Shown here in pieces: positions 35,885 through 45,230 of a stretch of DNA of 64,000 nucleotides. Position numbers and translations under genes: made by a program. The stretch lies in NCBI GenBank assembly GCA_025210265.1, contig JAOASD010000004.1, positions 426,115 to 490,114 on the forward strand. Direction: 5' to 3'. Source of the DNA: Pelagimonas sp. (GTDB taxonomy: Bacteria > Pseudomonadota > Alphaproteobacteria > Rhodobacterales > Rhodobacteraceae). Within the stretch, counting starts at the first letter, position 1. Every line of letters starts with the position of its first letter. The notes beneath the pieces are model-generated. The model was not told where the DNA came from. It saw only the letters and a list, made by a program, of their open reading frames with translations, and searched no databases.

Positions 35885-36123
35885 TTTTTCGCGTTCCTGG
35901 GTATGAAGTGTTTCGCATAGGCCTGAGGGTCGCGCGGTACGGTCCATGTGGCCGTCTGTCCGCCCCCCACGCCGGATGTGTATTCCGAATGCAGCTCGAT
36001 CTCGCCTTCGCCGGGCTCTGCGCCGCGTGCACCGGGGTTCTGCCGCTGCATCACCACCGCAAGGATAGCCGTGACCAGAGCGATCAGAACAACCAGCACC
36101 ACGATGACGATGGGCAGATCCAC
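35881..36123 (-). CDS. Small single-pass membrane protein in the bolA-grxD operon
   Basis: An 80-residue protein with one N-terminal hydrophobic helix (about residues 3-25, [20 protein letters not shown]) and a polar tail ending [16 protein letters not shown] do not know its function. It begins four bases after the bolA stop and its own stop overlaps the grxD start, so all three should be made together. The C-terminal tail probably faces the cytoplasm, where BolA and GrxD act; that is inference. Confidence 0.82.
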   Translation of the reverse strand: MDLPIVIVVLVVLIALVTAILAVVMQRQNPGARGAEPGEGEIELHSEYTSGVGGGQTATWTVPRDPQAYAKHFIPRNAKK

Positions 36124-36127
36124 AGGC

Positions 36128-36370
36128 TTAGTCCGGGGCCCGTGTGGTCAGCGCAAGGGCGTGCAGATCGCCATTGGCACCGTCCATCTTGCCCTTCAGC
36201 GCCGCATAAACCGCGCGCTGCTGTTGCACCCGGTTCTGGCCGCGAAAGGATTCGTCGACCACTTCGGCGGCATAGTGATTGCCGTCCCCGGCCAGGTCGG
36301 TGATGGTGATCTGCGCCTGGGGAAAGCTGTCGCGGATCAGGGCTTCGATCTCCTGGGCTTGCATGGCCAT
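36128..36370 (-). CDS. bolA: BolA-family protein
   Basis: An 80-residue BolA/IbaG-type protein with the class II KH-like fold: ITDLAGDGNHYAAEVVDESFRGQNRVQQQR followed by ALKGKMDGANGDLHALALTT in the order expected. The Cys/His ligand region includes the His of GDGNHY and the C-terminal LHALAL segment. It partners CGFS glutaredoxins in [2Fe-2S] handling, consistent with grxD two genes downstream. Confidence 0.93.
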   Translation of the reverse strand: MAMQAQEIEALIRDSFPQAQITITDLAGDGNHYAAEVVDESFRGQNRVQQQRAVYAALKGKMDGANGDLHALALTTRAPD

Positions 36371-36497
36371 GTTAGGGGCACTCCGGCAATTGTTCGTCTT
36401 GGTCAGGGAAATCTAGTGCGCGGGGGCAGGGGGCGCAAGCAGGTCAGGGCAAACAGGGACGATCCGGTCAGAGCCGCACCGTCCTGTCACCCCATAT

Positions 36498-36998
36498 TCA
36501 GCGGCGTGTGCTGCGCTGGTTGCGCGCGCCTTTGACGCGAATGGTGCGAATGCCGGCCAGCTCATTGTCGGTCAGCCAGATCGCCGTCGTCACTGTGCGG
36601 GACCGTGCCGTTCCGGTCGCACCGGGCTGCTGATAGGCGCGCAGATCATAGGTCAGCGTGGTTGCATCGCTTTCCTCGTCAACCTTGACAAGGCGCAGCT
36701 CGAACGGGCCCTGACGATCCGCAACACCGGTGGCGCGGATGATGGCCCCGCCGGGGCGGCGCTCCACCAGCAGCGCGCTGACCTCACCAATCAACCCGCC
36801 GCCATAGGCTGCTTCGCCCTCAGAGCGGAAAATGCTGTCACGGCGGCGCGGGATCAGCGGGTTCACATCTTCCTGAACCGTGGCCACCGGCTCGGATTTC
36901 GAGCGCCCGAACCAGTTGAACGGGTTCAATGCGCTGTCACGCACGGTGCCGCAGCCCGAAAGAACCAATGCCGAAAGAACCAGTATCTTGATCTTCAT
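36498..36998 (-). CDS. Outer-membrane-type lipoprotein of unknown function
   Basis: A 166-residue protein with a lipoprotein signal: MKIKILVLSALVLSGCGT, with Cys18 in a lipobox-like LSGC. The mature part has an unordered linker (NPFNWFGRSKSEPVA) and a domain with LLVERRPGGAIIRATGVADR and LTYDLRAYQQ strands. I do not recognise the domain. The ATG at 36998 follows GAGGC; the 7-residue upstream extension is not used. It lies divergent from sufE, 132 bases between starts. Confidence 0.8.
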   Translation of the reverse strand: MKIKILVLSALVLSGCGTVRDSALNPFNWFGRSKSEPVATVQEDVNPLIPRRRDSIFRSEGEAAYGGGLIGEVSALLVERRPGGAIIRATGVADRQGPFELRLVKVDEESDATTLTYDLRAYQQPGATGTARSRTVTTAIWLTDNELAGIRTIRVKGARNQRSTRR

Positions 36999-37130
36999 CG
37001 AAGCCGCCTCAAATCTCACTGCCTCCGAGTTAGCGCAATTGAACCGACTTGAAAAGCGCCAAGCACTGGACCTTTGGCCCCAGCTTGCCTAACTGAACCC
37101 CACCCGCAGCAAGACAAAGGGCAGCGCATC

Positions 37131-37544
37131 ATGGCACAGGCCGCTTTCGAAGAGATTGTCGAAGATTTCGAATTCCTGGAGGACTGGGAAGACCGCTATC
37201 GCATGGTGATCGACATGGGCAAAGCCATGCCCGATCTGCCCGATGCGCTGAAAGTCCCCGCCACGAAAGTCGAGGGCTGTGCGAGCCAGGTCTGGCTGCA
37301 CCCCCAGATCGAAAACGGCGTGTTCCGCTTTCAGGGGGAAAGCGATGCGATGATCGTACGGGGGCTGATCGCGCTGCTGCTGAAACTCTATGACGGGCTG
37401 CCGCTGGCAGAGGTCGGCAAGGTCGACGCGCGGGTAGAACTGGGCCGCCTTGGCCTGCATGACCACCTGTCCGCACAGCGTTCAAACGGCCTGCGCGCCA
37501 TGATCGAGCGCATCCGCGAACAGGCCGCCGCCGCGCTTGCCTGA
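37131..37544 (+). CDS. sufE: Cysteine desulfuration protein SufE
   Basis: SufE accepts sulfane sulfur from SufS and passes it on for Fe-S cluster building. The 137-residue protein has the active-site cysteine loop KVEGCASQVWL at about residues 43-53 and the late SNGLRAMIERIREQA helix. The ATG at 37131 replaces a longer non-conserved extension. It is separate from any suf operon, but bolA and grxD are within 1.2 kb. Confidence 0.95.
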   Translation: MAQAAFEEIVEDFEFLEDWEDRYRMVIDMGKAMPDLPDALKVPATKVEGCASQVWLHPQIENGVFRFQGESDAMIVRGLIALLLKLYDGLPLAEVGKVDARVELGRLGLHDHLSAQRSNGLRAMIERIREQAAAALA

Positions 37545-37639
37545 CCCAAGGAACCCCATTACGCGCTACCGCGCAGCATATTCCGCCCTTGGCGAGGTGA
37601 TACACCTCAGAGCGTCCCCCCTGTAGCCAATCGGGCTTT

Positions 37640-37765
37640 GGGGTATTTTTGAAGCAGAGAAACGAAAAGGGGCGCCCGGTTCATGCCGCGCGCCCTGCTT
37701 CTTTGCTTTTTTAAATACTCCTGGGGGAGTCCCGTAGGGACGGGGGCAACGCCCCCAGCCCGGTT
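37640..37765. repeat. Dispersed intergenic element, two inverted copies
   Basis: Between convergent sufE and the M20 peptidase lie two opposed copies: GGGGTATTTTTGAAGCAGAG at the left (37640-37659) and GCTTCTTTGCTTTTTTAAAT then ACTCCTGGGGGAG at the right. GCGCCCGG..GCGCGCCC and GGGGGC..GCCCCC tracts surround them. It has the same double, gene-end layout as the copy at 5.5 kb. Confidence 0.6.
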
Positions 37766-39148
37766 TTAGCTGCCCACAGCATCCAGCACACGCGCCCAGC
37801 TGCGGATGCCTTTGCGGAAACTTTCGAGGTCGTATTTTTCGTTGGGCGAGTGGATCTGGTCGTCATCCTTTGCCCAGCCCACCAGCATCGTGTCCATTTC
37901 CAGAATGGATTTGAAATGGCCCGCCACCGGGATTGACCCGCCGCAGCCTGCAAACACGGCGTCATGGCCCCATTCCGCGCCCAGCACTGCGCGGGATTGT
38001 TCAAAGGCCGGGTGGGTGGTGTTCATCAGCCCTGCCTTGGACGCGCCATGGCCGGTGAACTCTACCGTGACATCGGCGGGCAGTTGCGCCTGCACCCATG
38101 CACGGAAGTTTTCGCGGATAGCATGGGGATCCTGATGACCCACAAGGCGGAAGCTGACCTTGGCATGGGCCTCGGCGGGCAGCACTGTTTTGAACCCGTC
38201 GCCGGTATAACCGCCCCAGATGCCATTGATTTCTGCGGTGGGGCGCGACCAGATCATTTCCAGTGCGCTGCGGTCCTGTTCGCCCGCCGGGGTGTTCAGG
38301 CCGACATCGCCGAGAAAGGTGGCGTGGTCAAACTCCAACGCCTTCCACTGCTTTGCCAGTTCCGGCGAGAGTTCCGGCACGCCGTCATAAAAGCCCGGCA
38401 CCTGGATGCGGCCTTGATCGTCATGCAGATTGCCCAGAATGCGCGTCAGCACTCGGATCGGGTTGATCGAGGCGCCGCCATACATGCCGGAATGCAGGTC
38501 TTTGTCCGGGCCTTTCAGCACCAGTTCTTCGCCCAGAAGGCCGCGCAGCTGGGTGATGATTGCGGGCACGCGGCTTTCAAACAGGCCGGTGTCGCAGATC
38601 AGGGCCAGGTCGGCCTGCATCAGCTCTTTGTGTTCCTCAAGGAAGGGGATCAGCGAGGGCGAGCCGGATTCCTCTTCGCCCTCAAAGAAGAAGGTGATCT
38701 TGCAGGGCAGGCGGCCATGTTCAGCGATCCAGGCGCGGCAGGCCTCGATAAAGGTCATCAGCTGGCCTTTGTCATCCGACGATCCGCGCGCGCGGATCAC
38801 CGTGCCGCCTGCGGTGTCTTCCAGTGCCGGATCAAACGGGTCGCGGTCCCACAGATCCAGCGGGTCCACCGGCTGCACATCATAATGGCCGTAAAACAGC
38901 AGATGCGGCGCATCTGCATCGCCGCCATCAATATGGCCCAGCACCATCGGGTGGCCGGGGGTCGGGCGTTTGCCGACCTCGACACCGATGCTTTGCAGAT
39001 CCTTGACCAGCCAGTCCGCGGCGCGGTCACAATCGGCGGCATAGGCCGGGTCGGTGGAAATCGAGGGGATTCGCAGCAGGTCGAACAGGCGGTCCGTGGC
39101 CGCCTCCAGATCGGAATCGATGCGGGAAAGCACGGGGTCGAGTGTCAT
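37766..39148 (-). CDS. M20-family metallopeptidase (dipeptidase)
   Basis: A 460-residue zinc hydrolase of the M20/M25/M40 group. Metal and catalytic residues are visible in FYGHYDVQPVD (His, Asp), SDDKGQ (Asp) and EGEEESGS (Glu pair); a dimerization lid follows and the last His is near the C-terminal SIPVAGHF segment. It resembles cytosolic dipeptidases. No signal peptide. It is divergent from hemA. Confidence 0.9.
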   Translation of the reverse strand: MTLDPVLSRIDSDLEAATDRLFDLLRIPSISTDPAYAADCDRAADWLVKDLQSIGVEVGKRPTPGHPMVLGHIDGGDADAPHLLFYGHYDVQPVDPLDLWDRDPFDPALEDTAGGTVIRARGSSDDKGQLMTFIEACRAWIAEHGRLPCKITFFFEGEEESGSPSLIPFLEEHKELMQADLALICDTGLFESRVPAIITQLRGLLGEELVLKGPDKDLHSGMYGGASINPIRVLTRILGNLHDDQGRIQVPGFYDGVPELSPELAKQWKALEFDHATFLGDVGLNTPAGEQDRSALEMIWSRPTAEINGIWGGYTGDGFKTVLPAEAHAKVSFRLVGHQDPHAIRENFRAWVQAQLPADVTVEFTGHGASKAGLMNTTHPAFEQSRAVLGAEWGHDAVFAGCGGSIPVAGHFKSILEMDTMLVGWAKDDDQIHSPNEKYDLESFRKGIRSWARVLDAVGS

Positions 39149-39523
39149 GGGGTCTCAATTCTGGCTGAGTCTCAGGTGCGGCAGACCGTAGCAGAGGCAC
39201 CTGCCGTGTCCAGCAATGTGCGGCACCCCGCTGCAAAGGGTCTGTCCGGGCGGGGCCTTTGTGGCATTTGAAGGAATGATGTTTCCGATAGGCGACTTTT
39301 TCACCGGCGGGTCGTTTTCGGACAGGCCTGACACGCAGTTTTGACTTGATACAGGTCAAAGATGCGACCACAAGTCCGGGCCTAGACGGTAGACAGACCG
39401 ACGCGCGGCCTTTAACTATTCATAAAATTGAATGCGGATGCATGTATTTGCCAACCGCATACGGTCGCGACAGCCTGTGCCCAAAGCCTTTGCAAGGGCG
39501 GCCAACCAAGTAAGGAGGAGCCG
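39149..39523. other. Divergent promoter region, M20 peptidase and hemA
   Basis: A 375-base stretch without a gene. It holds an FNR-type box at 39346-39359 and the hemA ribosome binding site (AAGGAGG at 39512-39518). No other element is clear to me. Confidence 0.6.
39346..39359 (+). promoter_or_regulatory. FNR/FnrL-type binding site upstream of hemA
   Basis: TTGATACAGGTCAA matches the dyad consensus TTGAT-N4-ATCAA at nine of ten fixed positions. It lies about 165 bases upstream of the hemA start codon, in the divergent region. In Rhodobacter, FnrL controls hemA under low oxygen, so a similar control is likely here; binding itself is not shown. Confidence 0.65.
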
Positions 39524-40753
39524 GTGGACTACACCGCGAAACTCGACATTGCCCTGAACCGCCTCCACGAAGAGGGACGGTACCGCACCTTTATCGACAT
39601 CGAGCGTAAGAAGGGCCAGTTCCCTCATGCGACATGGCGCAAAGACGATGGCACCGAACGGCCGATCACGGTTTGGTGTGGCAATGATTACCTTGGCATG
39701 GGCCAGCACCCGGTTGTTCTGAACGCCATGCATGAGGCGATTGATGCCACCGGCGCGGGGTCGGGCGGGACACGCAATATTTCCGGCACCACAGTCTATC
39801 ACAACCAGCTGGAGGCCGAGCTGGCCGATCTGCATGGCAAAGAGGCCGCGCTGCTGTTCACCAGCGCCTATATCGCCAATGACGCCACGCTGAGCACGCT
39901 GCCGAAACTTTTCCCCGGTCTGATCATCTATTCGGACGAACTGAACCATGCTTCGATGATCGAAGGGGTGCGCCGCAATGGCGGGGCCAAGCGGATTTTC
40001 CGCCACAATGACGTGGCCCATCTGCGCGAATTGCTAGAGGCTGACGACCCGACCGCGCCCAAGCTGATCGCCTTTGAATCGGTCTATTCCATGGATGGCG
40101 ATTTTGGTCCGATCGAAGCGATCTGCGACCTGGCCGATGAATTTGGCGCGCTGACCTATATCGACGAAGTGCACGCGGTGGGCATGTATGGTCCGCGCGG
40201 GGCAGGGATCTGCGAACGTGACCGCCTGATGCACCGTCTGGACATCATCAACGGCACACTGGCCAAGGCCTATGGTGTGATGGGGGGCTATATCGCGGCC
40301 AGCGCCAAGATGTGCGATGCCATCCGCTCCTATGCGCCCGGCTTTATCTTTTCTACCTCGCTGGCACCGGCGCTTGCGGCTGGGGCCTGTGCGTCGGTTG
40401 CCTTCCTCAAGACATCCGAGGGGCAGAAGCTGCGCGACCTGCATCAGGAACGCGCCAAAATCCTGAAGACCCGCCTGAAAGGCATGGGCCTGCCGCTGAT
40501 TGATCACGGCAGTCACATCGTGCCGGTCATTGTCGGCGATCCTGTGCATACCAAACAGCTGTCGGATATGTTGCTGGATGGCTATGGCATTTACGTGCAG
40601 CCGATCAATTTCCCGACCGTGCCACGCGGCACAGAGCGGCTGCGCTTTACCCCCTCGCCGGTGCATGGCCCGCTGGAAATGGAAACATTGATTCGCGCCA
40701 TGGATGAACTTTGGAGCCACTGTGCGCTGAATCGTGCCGAAATGGCGGGGTAA
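39524..40753 (+). CDS. hemA: 5-aminolevulinate synthase
   Basis: PLP enzyme joining glycine and succinyl-CoA, the first step of tetrapyrrole synthesis by the C4 (Shemin) route used by alphaproteobacteria. The 409-residue protein shows [25 protein letters not shown] and the PLP lysine in [18 protein letters not shown] start at 39524 is chosen because AAGGAGG ends five bases before it; an upstream ATG frame lacks conservation. A box for an FNR-family regulator lies upstream. Confidence 0.96.
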   Translation: MDYTAKLDIALNRLHEEGRYRTFIDIERKKGQFPHATWRKDDGTERPITVWCGNDYLGMGQHPVVLNAMHEAIDATGAGSGGTRNISGTTVYHNQLEAELADLHGKEAALLFTSAYIANDATLSTLPKLFPGLIIYSDELNHASMIEGVRRNGGAKRIFRHNDVAHLRELLEADDPTAPKLIAFESVYSMDGDFGPIEAICDLADEFGALTYIDEVHAVGMYGPRGAGICERDRLMHRLDIINGTLAKAYGVMGGYIAASAKMCDAIRSYAPGFIFSTSLAPALAAGACASVAFLKTSEGQKLRDLHQERAKILKTRLKGMGLPLIDHGSHIVPVIVGDPVHTKQLSDMLLDGYGIYVQPINFPTVPRGTERLRFTPSPVHGPLEMETLIRAMDELWSHCALNRAEMAG

Positions 40754-40981
40754 GCAAGGGAAAACCTGTTAAATCCACTGGCCTGTGGTAACATTGCACT
40801 CACGAGGGGGTCACACGAATCGTGATCCCGATGCAGGGGCAGGGCAATTGGCCGGGCGAGCAGCCCGCACAGACATATGCGCGACGGGACCGGGTGGGGA
40901 TGCCAGGGACAAGGGTTCGGACAGGAACCAGCGCATCTGCTGTTAGGCCATTTGCAACAGAGACAGGATGGGGCAGGCCGA

Positions 40982-42610
40982 ATGATCGGGCGGATTTCCC
41001 AAAATCTGAGCAGGGTCACAAAGCGATCCGGCAACAAGGACACAGAGGCGCAGGCCGCGCCTCAGGGCTTTGACGACTACGCGCTCCGACTTGGCGACAT
41101 GATGCGCGGTGAACGCGCGACCATGGGCAAATCCCTGCTGGATGTGCAGCGCGAATTGCGCATCAAGGCCAGCTATATCGCCGCCATCGAAAATTCTGAC
41201 CCCTCTGCGTTTGACACGCCCGGTTTCATCGCCGGTTATGTGCGGTCCTATGCGCGTTATCTGGGGATGGACCCGGATGAGGCCTTTGCCCATTTCTGCG
41301 CCGAGAGCGGCTTTGCCGTGGCCCATGGCATGTCTGAACAGGCCTCGTCTCTGCGTAAAAAAGATATGGGCGACAGTGTGTTGTCCCGCGCGCGTGACCC
41401 GCTGGCCGATCCGAATATTCCCTTTGCCCCCTCTGGCGACAGTTTCCTGTCGCGGATCGAACCGGCGGCGGTGGGCTCGACCCTTGTGCTGCTGGCGCTG
41501 ATCGGCGGCATTGGCTATGGCGGCTGGTCCGTTCTGCAAGAGGTGCAGCGCGTACAGCTGGCCCCGGTGGAACAGACCCCGGTTGTGCTAAGCGAGCTGG
41601 ACCCGCTGGATGCGGCCAGTGCCCCCTCGACGGAGGTGCCCGCGCAGGCGGCAGGGGTGTTCACCCCGCCGCGCAGCGATGCGTTTGACCGTCTGTATCG
41701 CCCGCAGGCGCTGGATGTGCCGGTGCTGGTGGCGCGCGATGCGCCGATTTCCACGCTGGACCCCAATGCGGTTGGCGTCTTTGCCGATGCGTCGCGGACC
41801 CAGCTGCCGCGCCTGCAGGACAGCGCGCCGCAATTTGCCGCCACAGACAGCCTGCCTGCGATCCAGGCCATCGAGGGTGTGATGGTTGTGGCCGCGCGAC
41901 CCTCCTGGGTGCGGGTGCAGGATAATGCGGGCAATGTGCTGCATTCGGGCATTATGAATGCGGGCGAAACCTATCTGGTGCCCGCCACGGCCGCTGAGCC
42001 GGAAATCAAGATCGGTGAATCCAGCGCGGTATATTTCGCGGTGAATGGCAACCTGATTGGCCCGGCCGGGCCGCGCGGCACCTTGACCGAGGATCTGTCT
42101 CTGGACGGTCCGCTGCTGGTCGCGGGCTACGGCCCCGCCGATCCCGATGCGGATCGCGCGATTGCACCGATCATGGCGCGCCTGTCCGAAGGGGCCTTGC
42201 CCCTGCCGGTTGCCGCGCCGACTCAGATTGCCGAGGCCCCGACAGCCCCGGCACCGCAGCCGCGCGTGCTGGTGGACAGCGCGCCGGGCGTGACGATCAT
42301 TGCGTCGCGTCAGGCCTGGGTCCGGGTCAAATCGGCCTCGGGGGCGACCCTGTTTGAAAAGATCATGGAACGCGGCGACACTTACGAAGTACCGCAGACC
42401 GCCAAGGCCCCGACCGTGCGTACCGGTGATGCGGGCGCGGTGTATTTTGCTGTGAATGGAACGACTTACGGGCCTTACGGCAATAGCGGTGCCATCGCGG
42501 ACAATCTGGCCCTGTCGGTCGACAATGTGACCGCCAAGATGAAAGTCACGGATCTGTCGCGCAACCAGACCATCGCCAAGCTGGTGGCTGAACTGAACGC
42601 AGGTCGCTGA
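40982..42610 (+). CDS. RodZ-like protein with tandem C-terminal DUF4115-like domains
   Basis: An N-terminal Xre/RodZ helix-turn-helix spans about residues 35-105 (SLLDVQRELRIKASYIAAIE, GFIAGYVRSYARYLGM), followed by one transmembrane helix near residues 165-190 and a long exported region. Two related domains follow: one from AIEGVMVVAARPSWVRVQDN and one from GVTIIASRQAWVRVKSASG, each ending in an AVYFAVNG block; RodZ normally has one such DUF4115 domain. RodZ links MreB to the cell wall. The ATG at 40982 gives 542 residues; a longer frame from 40877 is possible. ispG follows, as rodZ and ispG often neighbour each other. Confidence 0.85.
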   Translation: MIGRISQNLSRVTKRSGNKDTEAQAAPQGFDDYALRLGDMMRGERATMGKSLLDVQRELRIKASYIAAIENSDPSAFDTPGFIAGYVRSYARYLGMDPDEAFAHFCAESGFAVAHGMSEQASSLRKKDMGDSVLSRARDPLADPNIPFAPSGDSFLSRIEPAAVGSTLVLLALIGGIGYGGWSVLQEVQRVQLAPVEQTPVVLSELDPLDAASAPSTEVPAQAAGVFTPPRSDAFDRLYRPQALDVPVLVARDAPISTLDPNAVGVFADASRTQLPRLQDSAPQFAATDSLPAIQAIEGVMVVAARPSWVRVQDNAGNVLHSGIMNAGETYLVPATAAEPEIKIGESSAVYFAVNGNLIGPAGPRGTLTEDLSLDGPLLVAGYGPADPDADRAIAPIMARLSEGALPLPVAAPTQIAEAPTAPAPQPRVLVDSAPGVTIIASRQAWVRVKSASGATLFEKIMERGDTYEVPQTAKAPTVRTGDAGAVYFAVNGTTYGPYGNSGAIADNLALSVDNVTAKMKVTDLSRNQTIAKLVAELNAGR

Positions 42611-42775
42611 GGTTGAGACCTGCCTTTGCTGCGGCACACCGGGCTTTGCGAAATGTCGCGCTGGTCGGCGTGAATAGCAGTTTCCACTCTGACGTGCAGG
42701 GCTTAGAATGGCTCTTGAAAAGCAGGGCGGACAGCGTATCTGCCTCAGCATCGCATTCAGCTTTCGGATAAAGCC

Positions 42776-43903
42776 ATGAGCCACAATCCCGTCCGCCCCT
42801 GGCGCAATATCGACCGCCGCCAATCGCGTCAGATCATGGTGGGCAATGTGCCCGTGGGCGGCGGTGCGCCGATCAGCGTACAGACCATGACCAACACGGT
42901 CACGACCGACATCAAAGGCACGATTGCGCAGGTGCAGGCCGCGGCCGAGGCCGGGGCGGATATTGTCCGGGTCTCTGTGCCCGATCAGGACTCAGCCAAG
43001 GCGCTCAAGGAAATTGTCGCTGAAAGCCCGGTGCCCATCGTCGCTGACATCCATTTTCATTACAAACGCGGGATCGAAGCCGCCGAGGCAGGCGCCGCCT
43101 GTCTGCGCATCAATCCCGGCAATATCGGCAGCCCGGACCGCGTGCGCGAGGTCATTCAGGCCGCGCGCGATCACAATTGTTCGATCCGTATCGGGGTCAA
43201 TGCGGGCAGCCTGGAAAAGCACCTGCTGGACAAATATGGCGAACCTTGCCCTGACGCGATGGTCGAAAGCGGGATGGATCACATCCGCATCCTGCAGGAC
43301 AATGATTTCCACGAATTCAAGATCAGCGTGAAGGCGTCAGACGTGTTCATGTCCGCCGCCGCCTATCAGATGCTGGCCGAGGCCACCGATGCACCGATCC
43401 ATCTGGGCATCACCGAGGCCGGCGGCCTGATGTCCGGCACCGTGAAATCCGCCATTGGTCTGGGCCAGCTGCTGTGGATGGGCATTGGCGACACGATGCG
43501 CGTCAGCCTGTCTGCCGATCCGGTGGAAGAGGTCAAGATGGGCTTTGAGATCCTCAAATCTTTGGGCCTGCGCCATCGCGGCGTGAACATCATTTCCTGC
43601 CCCAGCTGCGCGCGTCAGGGGTTTGACGTGATCAAAACCGTGGAAACGCTGGAAAAGCGGCTGGAGCATATCAAAACCCCCATGAGCCTGTCGATCATCG
43701 GCTGTGTTGTGAATGGTCCGGGCGAGGCATTGATGACCGATGTGGGCTTTACCGGCGGTGGCGCGGGCAGCGGTATGGTCTATCTGGCAGGCAAGGCCAG
43801 CCACAAGATGAACAATGACCAGATGGTCGATCACATCGTCGCAGAGGTCGAAAAACGCGCCGAGGCGATCGAGGCCGAAACCGCAAGCGACGCCGCAGAA
43901 TAA
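42776..43903 (+). CDS. ispG: (E)-4-hydroxy-3-methylbut-2-enyl-diphosphate synthase
   Basis: Iron-sulfur enzyme (GcpE) of the MEP isoprenoid pathway. The 375-residue protein has the TIM-barrel start [15 protein letters not shown] and the [4Fe-4S] ligands in [12 protein letters not shown] and [11 protein letters not shown], in which the Glu of GPGEA also binds iron. Length is typical. The 165 bases before it contain no gene. Confidence 0.97.
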   Translation: MSHNPVRPWRNIDRRQSRQIMVGNVPVGGGAPISVQTMTNTVTTDIKGTIAQVQAAAEAGADIVRVSVPDQDSAKALKEIVAESPVPIVADIHFHYKRGIEAAEAGAACLRINPGNIGSPDRVREVIQAARDHNCSIRIGVNAGSLEKHLLDKYGEPCPDAMVESGMDHIRILQDNDFHEFKISVKASDVFMSAAAYQMLAEATDAPIHLGITEAGGLMSGTVKSAIGLGQLLWMGIGDTMRVSLSADPVEEVKMGFEILKSLGLRHRGVNIISCPSCARQGFDVIKTVETLEKRLEHIKTPMSLSIIGCVVNGPGEALMTDVGFTGGGAGSGMVYLAGKASHKMNNDQMVDHIVAEVEKRAEAIEAETASDAAE

Positions 43904-43922
43904 TCACAGAATAAACGCGGCG

Positions 43923-44420
43923 TCAGGGCGCAGCTGTCAGGTACCGATCCAGAACAAAGACCGGGATGTCGCCTCGGATCATGCGGTCGGGCATGACATA
44001 AGACGGCAGCAGATCCAGACCAAGCTGGTCCATCAGCGCGGCGTTTTCAGCCGTGCCCGTGTCAATCACATTGGCGCGCAGGCCCAGCCGGGTCGCCAGG
44101 GTGTCCAGCTCTTGCAGCGCATCCGCGCAGGCGGTGCAATCAGGGCCGGTGAACAGGGTGATCGCAGCCGTTTCATGTTGTCCGCCGTCTGACGGCCCGA
44201 CAAAGGGGCGATCCGCCCCAAAGAGCGGAAAGAACACGGCCCCAATCCGCGCCAGATCATTATTGATGTCCTGCTGATAGGCGGGATCTGCGACCTGATA
44301 ATCAGGAGTGGGGCCGCTGCGCAGCGCGTCGAGGCGATCTTGAAACGCCCCCTGCTGTTGCGCGTGGGCAGGGCCAAGCGCGCAGATCACGCCCAGCCCC
44401 ACCAGTTTCCACAGGGTCAC
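43923..44420 (-). CDS. Periplasmic thioredoxin-fold protein with CxxC motif
   Basis: A 165-residue protein with a signal peptide (cleavage near AHA-QQQ at residue 20), then a thioredoxin/glutaredoxin-like strand and motif AITLFTGPDCTACADAL with Cys95 and Cys98. No transmembrane anchor beyond the signal. It follows the DsbA-family gene by three bases on the same strand, so both are made together for periplasmic thiol chemistry. Exact role unknown; a DsbC-, glutaredoxin- or copper-related function is possible. Confidence 0.82.
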   Translation of the reverse strand: MTLWKLVGLGVICALGPAHAQQQGAFQDRLDALRSGPTPDYQVADPAYQQDINNDLARIGAVFFPLFGADRPFVGPSDGGQHETAAITLFTGPDCTACADALQELDTLATRLGLRANVIDTGTAENAALMDQLGLDLLPSYVMPDRMIRGDIPVFVLDRYLTAAP

Positions 44421-44423
44421 GCC

Positions 44424-45191
44424 TTATTGCCCGGCGCGCAGCTGCGCCACGATCTGCTGCATCCCGTCCAGCGGCACATAGCCACGGATCATCTGGCTGC
44501 CCATGACAAAGCTGGGTGTGCCGTTGATCTGCAGGCGCTGCGCCAGCGCGCGGGTTTCAGCGATGCGGCGGGCGACCTCGTCGCTGTTCATTTCCGCGAT
44601 GATCGCGTCTGCATCCAGCCCCAGCGTCTTGGCCAGACGCGACAAGGCCCGCTCATTGGGGGCGCCATCCAGCGCGATCAGCGCGTCATGCACCTGTTTA
44701 TAGGCGTCATCCCCGGCGACAATCTGCGTGGCGATGGCAAATTGCGACGACACCAGCGAGGCGTCGCCCAGGATGGGGTATTCTTTCATCACCACACGGA
44801 TATTGCCGTCACTTTCCAGCAGGGCTTCGACTTCGGGATAGGCTTTGCGGCAATAGCCACAGCGGTAATCGACAAATTCCACGATGGTGATGTCGCCCTC
44901 GGGATTGCCGCCCTGCCAGCTGAACCCGTCATCATAAAGCGCGCTGGCATTGGTCGCGACCAGATCCTGATCCGCATTGGCCTGCGCCTGCGCATCGCGC
45001 TGTTCCAAAACGGCCACGGCCTCCATGATGACCTGAGGGTTGGTCAGAAGATACTCCCGCACCTGCGCGCCAAAGGCGGCCTGTTCTTCGGCGCTCATGT
45101 TTGTCAGGTCAAAGGCCTGAGCCTGCCCGCCCAGAGACAGGGCAAGCGCAAGGGCAGAGGCGGCGAGGGGGCGAAACGGCTGGGTCAACAT
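44424..45191 (-). CDS. DsbA-family thiol oxidoreductase with ScsC-like N-terminal domain
   Basis: A 255-residue periplasmic protein. A signal peptide ends at about residue 26 (QAQA). Residues 30-90 are helical, like the trimerizing stalk of ScsC proteins. The thioredoxin domain follows with EFVDYRCGYCRKAYPE (Cys111, Cys114), a cis-proline near TPSFVMG and an inserted helical domain. It may oxidise, isomerise or protect disulfides. The CxxC protein gene is directly downstream and the M48 protease is upstream, both on this strand. Confidence 0.9.
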   Translation of the reverse strand: MLTQPFRPLAASALALALSLGGQAQAFDLTNMSAEEQAAFGAQVREYLLTNPQVIMEAVAVLEQRDAQAQANADQDLVATNASALYDDGFSWQGGNPEGDITIVEFVDYRCGYCRKAYPEVEALLESDGNIRVVMKEYPILGDASLVSSQFAIATQIVAGDDAYKQVHDALIALDGAPNERALSRLAKTLGLDADAIIAEMNSDEVARRIAETRALAQRLQINGTPSFVMGSQMIRGYVPLDGMQQIVAQLRAGQ

Positions 45192-45230
45192 AAGGATCCT
45201 TGGTTGGCTGGGAGAATGAAGAAAAACGGG

